Notes: generated by a model from the letters alone, not told the origin. 64,000 nucleotides of DNA from Phycisphaerae bacterium (GCA_022180725.1 BQMO01000023.1:1-64000), one strand, 5' to 3'. Positions 42,969 through 52,823 are shown, counted from the first letter of the stretch. A program made the numbers and translations.

Positions 42969-43347
42969 AAGAACCCCTCCGTTCCGTCGGGCTGACTGAC
43001 CCCGGCATCCGATCGATGCCGTCGCCGCCTCCCGATGGCCCGGGCGAATGCCCGGTGGTGAATCCCGGGAGGCTCCATCGACAGAGGATTCGCGTGGGTT
43101 GTGCGGCGGTTCTGACAATCCGGGCAGGAAGGCCTGTATCGCCCCGGAAGTTCACCCGCCCGCGCAGTTTTCGCCCGCCCGCGTCGCCGTTTCCGTGCCG
43201 ACAGCATCTCCGACGGTCACTCCCGCCAGCGAACCCAAGGGCGTATAATCGGCCCCGCCGTGGATGACCACGGTTCGGCGCTCGTGGAGGGCGTCGGGGC
43301 AAGGGGTATGGTTCCACCCGCGAAAGCGCCTAGACCGGAGACCGAAC
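42969..43347. other. Divergent intergenic region between the YtpQ-like gene and acpP
   Basis: This 379-base gap has no coding frame I can support. Its one clear element is the acpP -10 box at 43244. The rest shows no repeat or stable hairpin that I can defend. Confidence 0.5.
43244..43249 (+). promoter_or_regulatory. Consensus -10 box (TATAAT) for acpP
   Basis: A perfect TATAAT about 90 bases before the acpP ribosome site, with no good -35 box at 16-18 bases. Confidence 0.6.
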
Positions 43348-43593
43348 GTGACCGAGCAGGAAATCGAAGCGAAAGTGATCGAGATCGTGGCCCAGCAGAT
43401 GGGGCATGACAAGTCCAAGATCACCCGCACCTCGTCGTTCGTCGAGGATCTCAACGCCGACAGCCTCGATCAGGTCGAACTGGTCATGGAACTCGAAGAG
43501 GCCTTCGAGACCGACATCCCCGACGAACAGGCCGAAAAGATCAAGACCGTCGGCGACGCCGTCGACTTCATCAAGCAGCACCACAGCGCGTGA
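43348..43593 (+). CDS. acpP: Acyl carrier protein
   Basis: An 81-residue acidic four-helix protein with the phosphopantetheine site [10 protein letters not shown], attachment Ser39. It carries acyl chains through fatty-acid synthesis. The helix II and III sequences [20 protein letters not shown] and DFIKQHHSA are typical. GTG 43348 is preceded by GGAG at seven bases; the open frame extends to 43264 without resemblance. fabF follows 94 bases downstream, the classic acpP-fabF order. Confidence 0.97.
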   Translation: MTEQEIEAKVIEIVAQQMGHDKSKITRTSSFVEDLNADSLDQVELVMELEEAFETDIPDEQAEKIKTVGDAVDFIKQHHSA

Positions 43594-43687
43594 TGCCACG
43601 GGCCGCCTTCCCGGTCCGTCCCCGCATCACCCCAGGCCGTCGCCGCCCTGATCCGGCCCATCGCGGCCCGGCCAAGGAGTCCCCCGC

Positions 43688-44971
43688 ATGAAGACCACAT
43701 CCGGCGTTCACCGCGTGGTCGTCACCGGCGCGGGGGCCATCACCAACCTCGGCCTGAACGAATCCGCCACCTGGGCCGCCATGCGCGAAGGCCGCAGCGG
43801 CATCAGCCTTATCGAGGGCGAGGACTTCAAGGTCTACGGCGACAACTGGGACGTCCGCATCGGCGGGCAGGTCAAGCATTGGAGCGTGGATTCGGTCCTC
43901 GACTTCAAGGAGGCCAAGCGCCTCGACCGCTTCAGCCACCTGGGCATCGCCGCCGCCGTCGAGGCCGTCCGCCACTCCGGCATCGACTTCGCCAAGGAAG
44001 ACGGGGATCGCTGCGGCGTGGTCGTCGGCGCGGGCATCGGGGGCATCAAGACCATCGAGGACGGCGTCCTCACGATGAAGGCCAAGGGACCCGACCGCAT
44101 CAACCCCTTCACCGTCCCGCGTCTCATGGCCAACGCCGCCACCGGCAACATCTCCATCAAGTTCGGCCTCCGCGGGCCGGCCTCCTGCCACGCCACCGCC
44201 TGCGCCAGTTCGGGCCACGCCATTGGCGACGCCATGAACTACCTCCGCCGTGGCCTCGCCGATGTCATGGTCGCCGGCGGCGCCGAGGCCGCCTGCACGC
44301 CCCTGTGCATCGGCGCGTTCATGGTCATGAAGGCGCTCTCCACCCGAAACGATGACCCCGCCAAGGCCAGCCGACCGTTCGACAAGGACCGCGACGGGTT
44401 CGTCCTCGCCGAGGGCGCCGCCATGTTCGTCCTCGAAACCGAAGAGCACGCCAGGAAGCGTGGCGCCACCATCTACGGGGAACTCCTCGGGTACGGCAAC
44501 TCCGGCGACGCCGGGCACATCACGGCCCCCGATGCCGAGGGCGCCGGCGCCGCCCGTTCCATGAAGATGGCCCTCCTCGACGCCGGCCTCAACCCCGCCG
44601 ACATCGACTACGTCAATGCCCACGGCACCAGCACCCCCTTGGGCGACAAGGCCGAGGTCGCCGCCGCCCTCCGCGTCTTCGGCGACCACGCCCGAATGTC
44701 CGCCGGCGGCAAGTTGCTCATGTCCTCCACCAAATCCATGCACGGGCACTGCCTGGGCGCCAGCGGCGCCGTCGAGATGATCGCCTGCCTCCACGCCGTC
44801 CGCGACGGAGTCGTGGCGCCGACCATCAACCTCAACAAGCCCGACGACGGCTTCGACATCGACCTCGTCCCCCACCACGCCCGCGAACGCCGCGTCCGCT
44901 ACGCCATGAACAACACCTTCGGCTTCGGCGGGCACAACGTCACCCTGATTGTCGGGCGATACGAGGGCTGA
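43688..44971 (+). CDS. fabF: Beta-ketoacyl-ACP synthase II
   Basis: FabF elongates acyl-ACP with malonyl-ACP. Catalytic residues are Cys172 (TACASSGHAIGD), His312 (NAHGTSTPLGD) and the His of SMHGHCLGASG near 354; the C-terminal gatekeeper region is NNTFGFGGHNVTL. At 427 residues it has a slightly longer start than E. coli FabF. AAGGAG lies nine bases before the ATG. A GC-rich hairpin follows the stop immediately. Confidence 0.97.
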   Translation: MKTTSGVHRVVVTGAGAITNLGLNESATWAAMREGRSGISLIEGEDFKVYGDNWDVRIGGQVKHWSVDSVLDFKEAKRLDRFSHLGIAAAVEAVRHSGIDFAKEDGDRCGVVVGAGIGGIKTIEDGVLTMKAKGPDRINPFTVPRLMANAATGNISIKFGLRGPASCHATACASSGHAIGDAMNYLRRGLADVMVAGGAEAACTPLCIGAFMVMKALSTRNDDPAKASRPFDKDRDGFVLAEGAAMFVLETEEHARKRGATIYGELLGYGNSGDAGHITAPDAEGAGAARSMKMALLDAGLNPADIDYVNAHGTSTPLGDKAEVAAALRVFGDHARMSAGGKLLMSSTKSMHGHCLGASGAVEMIACLHAVRDGVVAPTINLNKPDDGFDIDLVPHHARERRVRYAMNNTFGFGGHNVTLIVGRYEG

Positions 44972-44972
44972 C

Positions 44973-44995
44973 GCCCCCTCCATGAGGGAGGGGGC
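44973..44995 (+). terminator. GC-rich hairpin after fabF
   Basis: GCCCCCTCC pairs with GGAGGGGGC over a five-base loop, two bases after the fabF stop. No T tract, so it may act with Rho. Confidence 0.5.
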
Positions 44996-45073
44996 CGGGG
45001 GGTGGGCTTGCGGGTCAAAGAGACCGCTGGTCACGAGACCTTCGCTCGACCTTCAACCTACAGTGCCGCTCCC

Positions 45074-45145
45074 GCGGGCGTAACTCAGTGGTAGAGTGAC
45101 AGCCTTCCAAGCTGTACGTCGAGGGTTCGAATCCCTTCGCCCGCT
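45074..45145 (+). tRNA. tRNA-Gly (anticodon TCC)
   Basis: Cloverleaf with acceptor GCGGGCG/CGCCCGC, anticodon loop CTTCCAA between ACAGC and GCTGT, T arm GAGGG-TTCGAAT-CCCTT, discriminator T. CCA is not encoded. Confidence 0.95.
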
Positions 45146-45154
45146 TTCGACGAT

Positions 45155-46864
45155 CTACTTCTTCGCGGCGTCGCCGGTCAGCGCCTTGCGCACGTCGTCG
45201 AGCAGCCGCTCCACCTGGAAGGGCTTGAAGAGCACCGTCTGCAATCCTTCCTGCGAGGCGCGGACGATCGAGTGGTGCGGGTCGTAGCCGAACCCGGTCA
45301 TGAGGATGACCGGGGCGCTCGGCGAGTTCTTCTTCGCCGCCGCGAAGACCTCGTACCCGTTGCGGTCGGGCATGCGGATGTCGGAGATGACCAGGTCGAA
45401 CGCGTCCGCTCCGGCGCGCTCGAGCGCCACAATCGCCTTCGCGCCATCTTCGCAGATGGTCGTGACCCCGCCGCGCGCCGTCAGCACGTCGCCGATGGTC
45501 TTGCGGATGCGCGGCTCGTCGTCGGCGATCAGGATGCGCTTCCCGGCGATGACCGGGTCCGGCCCCTTGTGGGCCATGGCCTGCTCGACGCCCAGCAGGC
45601 TCGCCGGCCCCGCGGCGCATTCCTGAAGTCGCTCCCGGATGGCCGCCAGGTCGTCGGTGATGCGCTTCAGGTGGGCCGCCGCGTGCGCGTCGCCCGGCGG
45701 GAGTTCCGCCCGGAGCACCTCGACCTCGTGCGCGATGTCCTCGATGGGGTCTTTCAGTTGCGTGGCCACGCGCCCGGTGATCGACTGGTTCGTCGCGCTG
45801 CGCTCCACCACGAGCAGATCGAGCGTGTGGAGCGCCATGGCGATGGCGCGGGCGAAGATCTCGCCCAGTTGCCGATCTTCCTCCGTGAACGCCGCGGGCT
45901 TCTCGCTCTCGACGTTCATGATCCCGATGACCTTGTCTTGCAGCCTCAGCGGCACCGTGAGCGACGAGTGCGCCCCGACGACGCCGGGCAGATACAACGC
46001 GTCGCTGGCGATGTCGTCGCACAGGTACGACCGGCCCGACGCCGCGACATACCCGCTGATGCCGTGCCCTTCCAGCGCCGGGCGGATCACGAACGAGTCG
46101 AAATCCGGCGGAAGATTGTGCCCGATGACGAGTTCCAGCCGACCGGTGCGCTCGTCAAGCAGGCGGATCGCCAGGTGATCGAAGTGCAGAAGATTCTGCG
46201 CGATCCGCACGATCTTTGATTCGAGAAGTTTCAGACGCTCGTGCGCGTTGTTCTTGCGGATGACCTCGGCGTCGAGGCGGAGCAGCTCGTTGCCGGCCTG
46301 GCCGATGGCGTTGATCTTCTGCTGAAGCCGCTTCGCCGCCGTCACGTCCCGCAGCACGAGCACCAGGTGGCCCAAACGGGCCTCATCCAGGCCCGAGGCT
46401 TCCGTGACCGGCGTAATTGTCAGTTCATACCAGCGGTCCGTGTCACCCAGTGCAACTTCGGCCCGCACCGGCAACATCACCCCGGCCGCTCCCGGGGGGG
46501 GTTGTGGGTGATCGCGGTCGAACTGGCGACACTGGCCCGACAGCCGCTCCATCATCCCCGGGGAAAGCCGCCGGATCAGTTCATTCGCCGACAACATCGC
46601 GCCGGCACGTGTCGCCAAGGCCACGCCCTCGCCGATCAAATCGAGCAGGTGGGAGGCCAAGTGGGGTGCCGGGGCACGAACAACGGGGGGCGGAGGCTCA
46701 GCCCCCGCCAAGCCCCCGCCCATCCCCGGTGTTGCGTCCTGATGAGATACCATATCGTGCGACGAGTCCTGTTGCTCGGCCTCGGAATGCCCGTCCCCAG
46801 CCGGATCGCGCGAGGTTCGCCCGGTTTGAGCACTCTGGAGTCTTTCCCGACAGGTGCCTGCCAT
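45155..46864 (-). CDS. PAS-GAF-receiver hybrid signalling protein
   Basis: From about residue 60 a PAS-like domain (LLDLIGEGVALATRAGAMLS to LVLVLRDVTAAKRLQQKIN) leads through a helix to a GAF domain (about 215-370, LLHFDHLAIRLLDERTGRLE, SSLTVPLRLQDKVIGIMNVE). A helical linker precedes a C-terminal receiver domain with ILIADDEPRIRKTIGDVL, phospho-acceptor Asp in VISDIRMPDRNGYE, and Lys in VLFKPFQVE. There is no histidine kinase core or DNA-binding output, so it likely relays signals to a partner. Start is uncertain: ATG 46864 (MAGTCRERLQ) was used, but ATG 46753 or an upstream ATG are possible. It is divergent from the ABC cassette. Confidence 0.82.
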   Translation of the reverse strand: MAGTCRERLQSAQTGRTSRDPAGDGHSEAEQQDSSHDMVSHQDATPGMGGGLAGAEPPPPVVRAPAPHLASHLLDLIGEGVALATRAGAMLSANELIRRLSPGMMERLSGQCRQFDRDHPQPPPGAAGVMLPVRAEVALGDTDRWYELTITPVTEASGLDEARLGHLVLVLRDVTAAKRLQQKINAIGQAGNELLRLDAEVIRKNNAHERLKLLESKIVRIAQNLLHFDHLAIRLLDERTGRLELVIGHNLPPDFDSFVIRPALEGHGISGYVAASGRSYLCDDIASDALYLPGVVGAHSSLTVPLRLQDKVIGIMNVESEKPAAFTEEDRQLGEIFARAIAMALHTLDLLVVERSATNQSITGRVATQLKDPIEDIAHEVEVLRAELPPGDAHAAAHLKRITDDLAAIRERLQECAAGPASLLGVEQAMAHKGPDPVIAGKRILIADDEPRIRKTIGDVLTARGGVTTICEDGAKAIVALERAGADAFDLVISDIRMPDRNGYEVFAAAKKNSPSAPVILMTGFGYDPHHSIVRASQEGLQTVLFKPFQVERLLDDVRKALTGDAAKK

Positions 46865-47051
46865 GACTCGACGGTGACCGCCTCCTGATTCACGAAACTC
46901 TAGGATGAAACCGCATCCCATAGTTCTTATACGCAAGAACTGCCGGGTCGATGAAGGACCATCCGCCCAAATGCCGAAAGTATTATCGGCTACATTGGGG
47001 ATGTGCCTGTGGCTCGGCTGAGCCGTCATTCCCGTAAGGTAACGGCATCTC

Positions 47052-48089
47052 ATGGTTCATGTCGTTGATGTTCATAAATCGTTCGGGTCACTCCACGCGG
47101 TACGAGGCGTCACGTTCGAACTCCGCGCCGGGCAGGTGGCCGGGCTGCTCGGACCGAATGGTGCGGGCAAAACGACGACTATTCGAATGATCACCGGCTC
47201 GCTCAACCCCGATGCGGGGAGCGTTCTGATCGGCGGCCATGACACGATCGACAGTCCGACCGCGGCACGACGTCGCGTGGGCTATCTGCCGGAGACAACG
47301 CCGCTCTACCAGGAAATGAAGGTACGGGAGTTTCTTGCGTACCGCCTACGGCTCTACGGGATCGCCCGGACCTTTCGCCGCAAGGCCGTCGAGTACGCCA
47401 TGGATCGCTGCCGCGTGCGGGAGGTGGCGGAACGGAAGATCGGCGTGCTGAGCAAGGGCTACCGCCAGCGCGTGGGCCTCGCGGCGGCGTTGGCGCACAA
47501 CCCCCCGGTCCTGATTCTCGACGAGCCGACCAACGGCCTCGACCCGACGCAGATCCGCGAAACGCGCGAACTGATTCGCGAACTCGCGAAAGACCGCACC
47601 ATGCTCATCTGTTCCCACATTCTTCCCGAGGTGGAGCGTCTCTGCGACCGCATCATCATCCTGGCCGGCGGGCGCGTCCGAGCCGACGGAACCACCACCG
47701 AGCTGACGCGGCTCAAGGGCGCCACGTATCTCGTCCAGGCGCGCGAGCCGCGAACGGGAGATTCGGAACGCCTGCTGAAGATGTGGCAGAGCCTCCCCCA
47801 CGTGACCGACGTGATCGGTCGGCGGCCGACGGGGAGCACCCCCACGAGCGCCGCCGGTTGGACCGAGTGGGTCATCACGACCAAGGCCGGGTCTGCGGAC
47901 ATCCGTGAACACATCTGGACCGCGGCGACGGAGGCGGGGTTGCAAGTTCGGGAGATGCGTTCCGAGACTCCGACGTTGGAGAATGTGTTCATGCAGGTGC
48001 TGGAGGAATCCGAGCGTGAGGCTCATCCCCCGGCGACGGGAACCCAGACACCCACGCAGACGCCTGCCGTACGTGGAGAAGCGGCATGA
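47052..48089 (+). CDS. ABC transporter ATP-binding protein, Gld-type
   Basis: Walker A GPNGAGKTTTIRM, Q-loop region YLPETTPLYQEM, ABC signature LSKGYRQRVGLAAAL, Walker B VLILDEPTNGLD and switch His in ICSHILPEVE are all intact. The 35 C-terminal residues after the ATPase core are Pro/Thr-rich. It resembles GldA-like exporters of ABC-2 type. Its stop overlaps the permease start (ATGA), and a GldG-like gene follows, the same three-part layout as gliding-motility ABC systems of Bacteroidetes and of many non-gliding bacteria. Confidence 0.92.
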   Translation: MVHVVDVHKSFGSLHAVRGVTFELRAGQVAGLLGPNGAGKTTTIRMITGSLNPDAGSVLIGGHDTIDSPTAARRRVGYLPETTPLYQEMKVREFLAYRLRLYGIARTFRRKAVEYAMDRCRVREVAERKIGVLSKGYRQRVGLAAALAHNPPVLILDEPTNGLDPTQIRETRELIRELAKDRTMLICSHILPEVERLCDRIIILAGGRVRADGTTTELTRLKGATYLVQAREPRTGDSERLLKMWQSLPHVTDVIGRRPTGSTPTSAAGWTEWVITTKAGSADIREHIWTAATEAGLQVREMRSETPTLENVFMQVLEESEREAHPPATGTQTPTQTPAVRGEAA

Positions 48090-48805
48090 GCGCCGTCCTC
48101 ACCATCGCGCGTCGCGAGTTGTCGTCCTACTTTCGTTCTCCCTCGGGATGGATCATCATCGCCCTCTTCCTGTTTCTCACGGGCATGGTGTTCGGTCGGT
48201 TCGTGCTCGTCCCGGGACGGGCCGCCAGTCTGCGCGATTTCTTCGCCGTATCCGGGTGGCTGCTCCTCCCCGTCGTGCCCGCGATCTCGATGCGTCTCCT
48301 CGCGGACGAGATACGCTCCGGGTCGCTCGAATCGCTGCTCACCGCGCCGGTCGGCGGCGCCGGGATCGTGCTCGGCAAGTACCTCGGGGCGATGCTCTTC
48401 TTCATCGCGATGCTCGCGCCCACGGGCGTCTACATCATCATCCTTGAACGCACCTCGACAATACCCATTGATCTCGGCCCCGTGATCGCCGGCTACCTGT
48501 GTCTGGTGCTCACCGGGGGGCTGTACCTGGCCATCGGCACCCTGGCCTCCAGTCTCACCGGCAACGCCACGCTCGCGTTCCTCGTGACCCTCTTCATCGT
48601 GCTCGGCCTCATGCTCGCGTCCGCCGCCGCGGAGTTTGTTCCGCCCTGGGCTCGGCAGGCCTTCCATGCCGTTTCGCTCCCTGATCGAACGAGTGATTTC
48701 GCCAAGGGCGTCATCGACAGCGCCCATGTCGTGTTCTTTGTCACGGTGTCGGGGTGGTCCCTGATCGTGGCCGCGGGTGTAACGGAGTGGCGCCGATGGC
48801 GGTAA
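48086..48805 (+). CDS. ABC-2 type permease (GldF-like)
   Basis: A 239-residue polytopic protein with about six hydrophobic helices (GWIIIALFLFLTGMVFGRFV, WLLLPVVPAISMRLLADEIR, YLGAMLFFIAMLAPTGVYII, YLCLVLTGGLYLAIGTLASS). RSGSLESLLTAPV is the short amphipathic loop typical of ABC-2 and GldF permeases. It is translationally coupled to the ATPase gene before it. The exported substrate is unknown. Confidence 0.88.
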   Translation: MSAVLTIARRELSSYFRSPSGWIIIALFLFLTGMVFGRFVLVPGRAASLRDFFAVSGWLLLPVVPAISMRLLADEIRSGSLESLLTAPVGGAGIVLGKYLGAMLFFIAMLAPTGVYIIILERTSTIPIDLGPVIAGYLCLVLTGGLYLAIGTLASSLTGNATLAFLVTLFIVLGLMLASAAAEFVPPWARQAFHAVSLPDRTSDFAKGVIDSAHVVFFVTVSGWSLIVAAGVTEWRRWR

Positions 48806-48809
48806 TCGC

Positions 48810-51053
48810 ATGACAACCTGGACAGCCCAACCCACGCCCGCGGCTACACTCGCCGCCCCGAAGCCCAGGCCACGCGGCGCGGCGCGCCGCCGGTCATCCT
48901 TCCTGTGGGGCATCCTGGTCGTCGCCACGACCCTGGTCGCGATCTTCGCGAACGTGCTCGGCGATGAGTTTCGGTACAGGCCGGACGTCACGCGCCTGCG
49001 CGAACAGACACTCGCCCCGGGCACCCAACGCCTCCTCGCACGCTTGGATCACGAGCATCGCATCGTGATCGCCGCGGACATGAAGTCCATCGATCCGCGT
49101 GCCCGCCAGACGGCGCGCGATGTGCTGGAGTCCATGGCCAGCACTACGGACCAGTTCACGTTCACGTTCATCGATACCGGATCGACCGCGGGGCTCTCGC
49201 AATACCGCGACCTGGTCCGCACGCTGATCGAACGCGAACGCGACACGCTCACCAAGCAGACCGCCTCGATCGAACTCGGGAACGCCGGCTGTATTTCACT
49301 CGCGTCGTATCTCGGCGACACTCTTTCCGCCGCCCTGCTCGGCGTGCAGGACAAACTCCCCGCCGGCACCCCGGAGGCCACCGCCCTGCGGCGCACGTTT
49401 GAACAAGCCGCGGCCTCCGCGCGGGTTGCATCCCGAGACCTCGGCGACGCCGCCCAACGATCCGGCGAGGCGTTGAAATCCAGACTCGGGGGTATGCCTC
49501 TCCCGGCTACCGATCTCGCCGCCTCGACAATCTCCCAAGCCCTCGCCCGGGCGGTCGACGTCATGACCGCCGCCGCCCAGGAAACCCGGGCCTTGGCGGA
49601 GCGCTCGAACGGACCCGCCGCCGAAGCCGCCGGCACGCTCGCGCCCGAGATCGAGCGTCGGCGAGACCAGGCCTTGATCGTGCTCGAGGCCATGCGACGC
49701 ATCGACCGGGTCGATCTGCTCCGCGTGACCCGAGTGCTGGAAACCGGCCAAGCCGCCCTGGTGATCGGCCCTCCCGAAGCCGGTCTCGCCGCGATCGACC
49801 TGGACGCCCTTTTTCCCCCGGGAAGTCTGCTCGATGCGAAGGGGTCGACCCGGATGGACCTGCGACGCCGCGCCGAGGAGCTCTTCGCCGCCGGCCTCGG
49901 CTCACTCGTCGCGACGCGACGCCCCATTGTCCTGCTGGTCCACGCCGAGGTCTCGCCTCTGCTCACACAGGACCGACTCTTCAACAAGTTGACGGAACGA
50001 TTGCGACTCCGCGGCATCGACCTGGTCGAGTGGCCAGTCGTCCTTCAGCAGGATCCGCCCTCGTTGCTCGGGGTTGACCCGGATGCTCGGAACCCCGAAA
50101 AGGCCAGGCCCATCGTGCCCGTCATTCTGGCGCCGGATTCCTCCGCCGCGCCGGGGCGAGGTGGAACACCCGGCGGCCCGCAGCGTGCCGAGCGGCTCGG
50201 GGAGGTGGCCCGCCAGATCGCTGAACGGGGTGACAATCTTTTGGTATGTGCGAATCCGTCCGTGTTGCCCGGCCAAGGGACCGCTGATCCCATGGTCGCC
50301 TGTCTTGCGAGGTTCGGGCTGACCGCGGACACGGGCCGCCCGCTGCTTCGCGATTCCGTCTCTCCGCGAGGGCGCGCCGTCGACACGGTGCTGTTCCTCC
50401 AGTCGATTGAAGAGTCCACCTCGGGGTCCGCGCCGATCAACGGCGCCGTGCGAGGCCTCCCCACCGCGTTCTCATGGCCTATCGCACTCTTCGAACGTCC
50501 AATCAGCGACAAGTCCAGAATTACCATCCAGCCCCTCTATACCATTGATGCGGGCCCGTCGCACTGGGCGGAGTCTGAATGGCTTCGCCTCTGGCAGACC
50601 CCCCCGGAATCACGGGCGCTCATCGCCCAGGACGACCTCCCGAAGATGGACCCGTCGCGCGACAGCGTCTGGCCCGAAGGCCGCCCGACCGACACACCCC
50701 AGCGATGGCTTCTCGCGGCGGCGGTCCAGCGGTCCGAACTCGGGCGCAAACCCCAGCGGGCCGTGATCGTCGGCTCGAACAGTTGGTTTATCGACAACGT
50801 CACGCAGAACGCGGTTGTCGTCGATGGCCGCCCGACGTACCGCAACCCCGGCAATATCGAACTCTTCGAGGCGTCGGTGTACTGGCTCGCCGAGCAGGAT
50901 TCGCTTATTGCGCAAAGCCCTTCGGCCTTGGCCGTGCCGATGGTCGCATCGCTTTCCGATGAGACCGTTGCTCGGCTTCGACTCGCGATGATCCTCGGCA
51001 TGCCGCTGGGTGTGCTCATGCTGGGCATGCTCTACCGCCTAGTCCGCGGGTAG
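48810..51053 (+). CDS. GldG-like membrane-anchored ABC accessory protein
   Basis: A basic N terminus and one membrane helix (FLWGILVVATTLVAIFANVL, about residues 31-50) are followed by a large extracytoplasmic region and a final helix (MILGMPLGVLMLGMLYRLV). The first part (RLREQTLAPGTQRLLARLD through FTFTFIDTG) matches the GldG-type domain that follows GldA/GldF genes. A helical, Ala/Arg-rich segment of about 150 residues is inserted after it. It begins four bases after the permease stop. It is probably the large accessory subunit of the same exporter. Confidence 0.8.
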   Translation: MTTWTAQPTPAATLAAPKPRPRGAARRRSSFLWGILVVATTLVAIFANVLGDEFRYRPDVTRLREQTLAPGTQRLLARLDHEHRIVIAADMKSIDPRARQTARDVLESMASTTDQFTFTFIDTGSTAGLSQYRDLVRTLIERERDTLTKQTASIELGNAGCISLASYLGDTLSAALLGVQDKLPAGTPEATALRRTFEQAAASARVASRDLGDAAQRSGEALKSRLGGMPLPATDLAASTISQALARAVDVMTAAAQETRALAERSNGPAAEAAGTLAPEIERRRDQALIVLEAMRRIDRVDLLRVTRVLETGQAALVIGPPEAGLAAIDLDALFPPGSLLDAKGSTRMDLRRRAEELFAAGLGSLVATRRPIVLLVHAEVSPLLTQDRLFNKLTERLRLRGIDLVEWPVVLQQDPPSLLGVDPDARNPEKARPIVPVILAPDSSAAPGRGGTPGGPQRAERLGEVARQIAERGDNLLVCANPSVLPGQGTADPMVACLARFGLTADTGRPLLRDSVSPRGRAVDTVLFLQSIEESTSGSAPINGAVRGLPTAFSWPIALFERPISDKSRITIQPLYTIDAGPSHWAESEWLRLWQTPPESRALIAQDDLPKMDPSRDSVWPEGRPTDTPQRWLLAAAVQRSELGRKPQRAVIVGSNSWFIDNVTQNAVVVDGRPTYRNPGNIELFEASVYWLAEQDSLIAQSPSALAVPMVASLSDETVARLRLAMILGMPLGVLMLGMLYRLVRG

Positions 51054-51060
51054 CACGCCA

Positions 51061-51528
51061 CTACGCCGCCGCGGGCACCACGCGGGGCGGCGTGTCCCAG
51101 GAGGGAGCCGGTGTGGCGTTCACCGCCGTAATCGTCTCCGGCGTGGGCATCACCTTGGCCGCACATGGCAACCCACATTCCGGGCACGTCGGGTTGGACG
51201 ACTCCAGCCCGAGCAGTTCATACCCGCAGGCTCGGCATGGCACTTCGATCCGCTCCCGTCGTACGGTCCACAGATACCCCCCGAGCGGGAACAGCAACGC
51301 GGCCTCGACCACGAGCATCAGCCGGAACAGGACCCCGGGTGGCCTGCCGGTGAACCATACCCCGAGGCTGTAGTCCACCCATGCGAGCAACGCCAGGCCG
51401 AACAGACTCGCCGCCAAGACCGCCGCGCCGAGGAACCGTCGACGCAGTCGGTACACCGCGTACAGCACGATCGCGCCGTAGATGGGGAACAGGATCACGT
51501 ACGTCTCCACGTCGCCGGGACACCCCAC
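51061..51528 (-). CDS. Membrane protein with C-terminal zinc ribbon
   Basis: Two to three hydrophobic segments (VILFPIYGAIVLYAVYRL, FLGAAVLAASLFGLALLAWV, RLMLVVEAALLFPLGGYLW) are followed by a rubredoxin-like ribbon, CRACGYELLGL then CPECGLPC, two CxxC pairs. The tail is Ala/Pro/Thr-rich. Small proteins with this membrane-then-ribbon layout recur in planctomycetes; function is unknown. TACACT at 51538-51543 would put transcription start near GTG 51528; GTG 51537 is the alternative. Confidence 0.6.
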   Translation of the reverse strand: MGCPGDVETYVILFPIYGAIVLYAVYRLRRRFLGAAVLAASLFGLALLAWVDYSLGVWFTGRPPGVLFRLMLVVEAALLFPLGGYLWTVRRERIEVPCRACGYELLGLESSNPTCPECGLPCAAKVMPTPETITAVNATPAPSWDTPPRVVPAAA

Positions 51529-51567
51529 GATCGGCACAGTGTACCACGATTCCGGCGAGTCAACGTC

Positions 51568-52686
51568 TCAACGACCGGCCTTGAAAAACGTCCGCAGCGA
51601 ATCGAAGATGTCGTCCTTCGACCCCACCTTGCTGGTGATCAGCCGCGGCCCGTCGGCGTCCGGCTCGCCTGTCGGGAACGCCTCCTGAAGCACGTTCAGG
51701 TAGGAGCCGCTCCCGTACGCGCTGGCGACCTGGCAGTACCCGAACATGTTGCAGCGGGGCAACAGATGTTCCCGGAGTTCCCGCACGCACAGGCGATTGT
51801 CCGCGTCCGAGGAGTTGTCCCCGTCGGTGAACTGGAACACGTAGATATTCCACGACGCCGGGTCGTAGTGCTGATCGAGCACGCCCTTGGCGCACGCGTA
51901 CGCCGAGGAAATGCGCGTGCCCCCGTCCTCCCGCACCGAGAAGAACGTCTTCTTGTCCACCTCGGCGGCGCGGACGTCGTGCACGATGTAGCGACTCTCG
52001 ATCCCCTCGTAGTTTCGGCGCAGCCACGTGTCGATCCAGAACGCCTCGAGCCGCACGAGTTCCTTCTGCTCGTCGCCCATCGAGCCGGAGACGTCCATGA
52101 TGTACAGGATCGCCGCGTTCGATTGGGGTTTCTTCACCTCGTTCCACGCGCGATACCGAAGGTCGTCCTTGATCGGCACGACGATCGGATTGGCCGGGTC
52201 GTACTGCCCGAGCGCCAACTGCCGCTTCAGCGCCTCGCGGTACGACCGCTTGAACACCCGCAGCGACTGCGGGCCGACGGGACGTATCCCCGTGTACTTG
52301 TCGCGGATCGTGGTGATCCGGTGCTCGCCCCGAGGGCGGATCCGCGGCAGTTCGAGCTCTTCACCCAGGATGTCCGCGAGTTCCTCGAGGGTGACATCGA
52401 CCTCGAGCAGGTGCTGGCCCTCCTGCTCGCCGCCACGGCCGTTCTTTCCCTGCCCGGGTTGCCCGACCGCCTGCCCCTCGTCCCCCTCGCCCATCCCCAC
52501 CCCGCCCGAGTTGTCTCCGTACCGAAAAGTCGGGATGTCGATGTCATGCAGCGGCACCGACACCGCCCGTTGACCTTCGCGCGCGATGATCTCGCCTCGT
52601 GACAGGTACTTGCGAAGTTCCTTGCGGATCTTCCCCCGCACAATCCCGCGGAACCGCTGATGGTCTTGTTCGATCTTGCTGATCAT
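51568..52686 (-). CDS. DUF444 family protein (YeaH/YhbH-like)
   Basis: The 372 residues match DUF444: RFRGIVRGKIRKELRKYLSR near the start, HDIDIPTFRYGDN, LEELADILGEELELPRI, and a von Willebrand A-like domain with MIDAS motif MDVSGSMGDEQKEL and the companion FTDGDNSS. In other bacteria the gene sits between prkA and spoVR in a stress or sporulation-type operon; neither neighbour is here, and the partner kinase may lie elsewhere. ATG 52686 begins MISKIEQDHQ; the open frame extends to 52743 without resemblance. Confidence 0.92.
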   Translation of the reverse strand: MISKIEQDHQRFRGIVRGKIRKELRKYLSRGEIIAREGQRAVSVPLHDIDIPTFRYGDNSGGVGMGEGDEGQAVGQPGQGKNGRGGEQEGQHLLEVDVTLEELADILGEELELPRIRPRGEHRITTIRDKYTGIRPVGPQSLRVFKRSYREALKRQLALGQYDPANPIVVPIKDDLRYRAWNEVKKPQSNAAILYIMDVSGSMGDEQKELVRLEAFWIDTWLRRNYEGIESRYIVHDVRAAEVDKKTFFSVREDGGTRISSAYACAKGVLDQHYDPASWNIYVFQFTDGDNSSDADNRLCVRELREHLLPRCNMFGYCQVASAYGSGSYLNVLQEAFPTGEPDADGPRLITSKVGSKDDIFDSLRTFFKAGR

Positions 52687-52823
52687 GGCCGCGGCCCTGC
52701 GTCCGATCACCCCGCCGTGCCATCGGATTCCTTCCCGCGGCACGCCACGCGCTCACCCACTCATACGCCTTCGGCGGGTTGCGGATTCGCCTTCACCTTG
52801 ATAAGCGCCCGTGGACGTGATTG

